This document shows positions 13,276 to 14,840 of a stretch of 14,840 nucleotides of DNA, one piece after another. The DNA comes from Bacillota bacterium (GTDB taxonomy: Bacteria; Bacillota; Dethiobacteria; Dethiobacterales; Dethiobacteraceae). Position numbers and translations under genes: made by a program. Position 1 is the stretch's first letter. Each line of letters starts with the position of its first letter. The stretch lies in NCBI GenBank assembly GCA_012800215.1, contig JAAZJT010000007.1:1-14840 (forward strand), written 5' to 3'. Below the pieces are notes generated by a model. The model worked only from the letters and a program-made list of their open reading frames with translations, was not told the origin of the DNA and did not search any database.

Positions 13276-14640
13276 CTATTTAAGAAGTGACATTTGGTAG
13301 TTGTTTTTTAAACGCTTCAAATTACGGCTGGCATTAATCCGGTTATAGAGGGTTTTGGGACTAATCCCCAGGATTCTTGCTGATTCGTTAATATTAAATC
13401 TTGCTTCCTGCAGCACAGATTCAATAATAATCTCCTCTCCTTCCTGCAAAAGACCACTACCATTACGAGGTAAGGATTTTAAGTTTTTCAACATTGATTT
13501 TACACGATGACGCCGGTAACTTTTTTGTACATAATCAGGCAAATCATAAAAAGATAGTTGTTTTTTCTCTGATAAGTAAACAGCTCTTTCCAAAACATTT
13601 TCCAACTCACGCACATTACCGCGCCAATCGTAATATTTTAAGGCTTTCATAAATTCATCCGGGATCTCAGGAATTGGAAGTGCTAAAGTCTGGCAGTACT
13701 TCTTAACAAAGTAATTTGCTAATACAGGAATATCCTCACGATGCTCACGCAAAGGCGGCAACTTAATAATGAAAGTGCTGATTCTAAAAAATAAATCTTC
13801 CCTGAATGTACCGTTATCAGCTTCTTTTAGCAAGTCTTTTTTACTGGCAGAAATAATACGCGCATCAAAAGAAATCTCCCGGGTTCCACCTACTTTAACA
13901 ATTTGCTTGGAAGAAATAACTCTCAGCAGCTTTACTTGAACCGGTAGAGGCATACTTTCCACTTCATCAAGAAAGATTGTCCCGCCGCAGGCAGCTTCAA
14001 GCAGGCCACTCTTACCACTTTTCAATGCTCCTGTAAAAGTACCGGGCTCATATCCAAACAACTCGCTCTCCACCAGTTCCGCAGGAATAGCACCGCAATT
14101 TACCGCAATAAAAGGACCTTTACTACGTAAACTTCCATTATGAATAGCCTGAGCAAATAATTCTTTACCCGTACCACTTTCTCCATATAAAAGTACTGGT
14201 GAAGAAGAATTGGCAACTTTAGCTGCCACCCTTTTAGCTTCATTTATTTTTGCACTCACGCCAATGATATCGTTAAAACTCACCAGCGAACTGCTCTTGC
14301 GCTCTATTTTTACCTGTTCTTCTGCCAATTCTTCTAGATACAATATATCAGTAGCTTCTTCTTGCGTAAGCCGCTGCACTGTAACTAAACAATCTTTTTT
14401 TCCTCCGGTCAGATTTAATGTAATGTACTTTCGTTTTAATTCAGAGCCCGTGGCAAAATGCGCCAGCTGCTTTTCCAGCTCTTTGTCAATATCTTTTCCC
14501 TTACTGATACCTAGTATCTCAAGCAGCCTTTCATTATATAACTGCACTTTACCCTCTTTAAAAAGAACTGCTCCTTGGGGCAAAACCTCAAAAATGCGGC
14601 GCATAATCTCCTTATTTTCCCGAAAAGCATTTGTTGGCAT
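13276..14640 (-). CDS. Sigma-54 dependent transcriptional activator, PAS-AAA+-Fis
   Basis: This enhancer-binding protein would use ATP hydrolysis to open promoters held by sigma-54 polymerase. An N-terminal PAS-like sensor (about 10-110) replaces a receiver domain. The AAA+ domain (about 122-350) has Walker A GESGTGKE (153-160), Walker B TIFLDEVE (221-228), likely arginine fingers R280 and R286, and sensor II GNVRELENV. A Fis-type HTH closes the protein (ESARILGISPKTLYNRI, about 419-435). The sigma-54 contact loop reads GTFTGA (200-205) rather than the usual GAFTGA. I chose ATG 14640, 10 nt after AAGGA; the GTG at 14649 lies too close to the SD. The product has 454 residues. No -24/-12 promoter was found in the window, so its target genes lie elsewhere. 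It is followed by era without an obvious terminator. The signal sensed by the PAS domain is unknown. Confidence 0.92.
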   Translation of the reverse strand: MPTNAFRENKEIMRRIFEVLPQGAVLFKEGKVQLYNERLLEILGISKGKDIDKELEKQLAHFATGSELKRKYITLNLTGGKKDCLVTVQRLTQEEATDILYLEELAEEQVKIERKSSSLVSFNDIIGVSAKINEAKRVAAKVANSSSPVLLYGESGTGKELFAQAIHNGSLRSKGPFIAVNCGAIPAELVESELFGYEPGTFTGALKSGKSGLLEAACGGTIFLDEVESMPLPVQVKLLRVISSKQIVKVGGTREISFDARIISASKKDLLKEADNGTFREDLFFRISTFIIKLPPLREHREDIPVLANYFVKKYCQTLALPIPEIPDEFMKALKYYDWRGNVRELENVLERAVYLSEKKQLSFYDLPDYVQKSYRRHRVKSMLKNLKSLPRNGSGLLQEGEEIIIESVLQEARFNINESARILGISPKTLYNRINASRNLKRLKNNYQMSLLK

Positions 14641-14677
14641 AAATAACACTTCCTTCTGGCAAAATACCTACACTTAA

Positions 14678-14706
14678 ATTGTATCAGAAAATTGCGGCGG
14701 TTTAAA
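14678..14706 (-). promoter_or_regulatory. Sigma-A type promoter (extended -10) of the activator gene
   Basis: TTTAAA (14701-14706) and TACAAT (14678-14683) are 17 bp apart on the minus strand, and the -10 is preceded by TGA, making an extended TGn -10 motif. It lies about 38 bp before the start codon. This promoter may also serve era and recO. Confidence 0.6.
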
Positions 14707-14760
14707 GAATACGGCAAAACCTTTTGCAGCCCCAATTGCAATAATTCCTCAGAAAATTAA

Positions 14761-14795
14761 AAAAGATTTCACTGCACAGTACAGTGAAATCTTTT
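14761..14795 (-). terminator. Strong bidirectional hairpin terminator
   Basis: AAAAGATTTCACTG (14761-14774) and its exact complement (14782-14795) form a 14-bp stem with a 7-nt loop. It is flanked by T-runs in both directions (TTTTTT on the minus strand). It starts 17 nt after the stop of the gene entering from the right edge and isolates the activator gene from it. Confidence 0.9.
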
Positions 14796-14811
14796 CCTTT
14801 TAGCTTAGCTA

Positions 14812-14840
14812 TTACGCATTGGCTACTACTTCCTCGTTTC
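14812..14840 (-). CDS. C-terminal tail of a gene running in from the right edge
   Basis: The last eight codons, NEEVVANA, and a TAA (14812-14814) are visible, followed after 17 nt by a strong terminator. The other two frames are less suitable: one stops early and the other stays open through the hairpin. The family cannot be recognised from so few residues. Confidence 0.45.

Noticed and set aside
14210..14677. 155-codon plus-strand frame
   Set aside because: Antisense to the sigma-54 activator, Ser-rich low-information sequence, no ribosome binding site.
1..14840. CRISPR array, tRNA or rRNA genes
   Set aside because: No regularly spaced repeats and no tRNA cloverleaf or rRNA-like segment were seen on either strand.

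Overview
The window reads as chromosomal DNA of a low-to-mid GC Firmicute, most likely a clostridial-class bacterium. The evidence is a glycine T-box riboswitch ahead of a split glyQ/glyS glycyl-tRNA synthetase, the era-recO-glyQ-glyS-ccpN-PDRP gene order known from Firmicutes, strong GGAGG ribosome binding sites, TTG starts, and pyruvate phosphate dikinase (PPDK) with its regulatory protein. Apart from dacA at the left, every full-length gene lies on the minus strand.

Left part (1-3490). The 5' end of an unidentified minus-strand gene leaves the window at base 1, and its ribosome binding site lies inside a large inverted repeat. A divergent plus-strand gene encodes a secreted D-Ala-D-Ala carboxypeptidase (dacA/dacF type). 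Then comes an AT-rich, patchwork stretch: a short unassigned interval, a hairpin, a previously hidden 57-codon C-terminal remnant of a CPBP (CAAX-type) intramembrane protease, and a 7TM-PAS-GGDEF diguanylate cyclase. This stretch looks like accessory DNA placed between dacA and the conserved block.

Central block (3492-11045). Read on the minus strand, a sigma-A type promoter drives a compact glycine T-box leader (specifier GGC), then glyQ, glyS, a CcpN-like HTH-CBS repressor, the PPDK regulatory protein and ppdK, ending in a strong terminator. glyQ/glyS and PDRP/ppdK overlap, so much of this is probably one operon. A second promoter and two identical 14-bp palindromes 32 bp apart lie between glyS and ccpN and suggest autoregulation. 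The repressor's start codon is unclear: the best-placed codon after the strong SD is ATC. The last three genes form a coherent module for control of pyruvate/PEP interconversion.

Right block (11061-14840). On the minus strand there is a PAS-AAA+-Fis sigma-54 activator (with a GTFTGA instead of GAFTGA loop), then era, recO and a small UBA-like/DUF4342 protein that leads into the T-box promoter. The activator has its own sigma-A type promoter and is separated by a strong hairpin terminator from an upstream gene, of which only the last eight codons are present. No wholly new multi-gene system is evident. The points most worth a second look are the ccpN control region, the protease remnant with its surrounding patchwork DNA, the left-edge inverted repeat and the altered sigma-54 contact loop.
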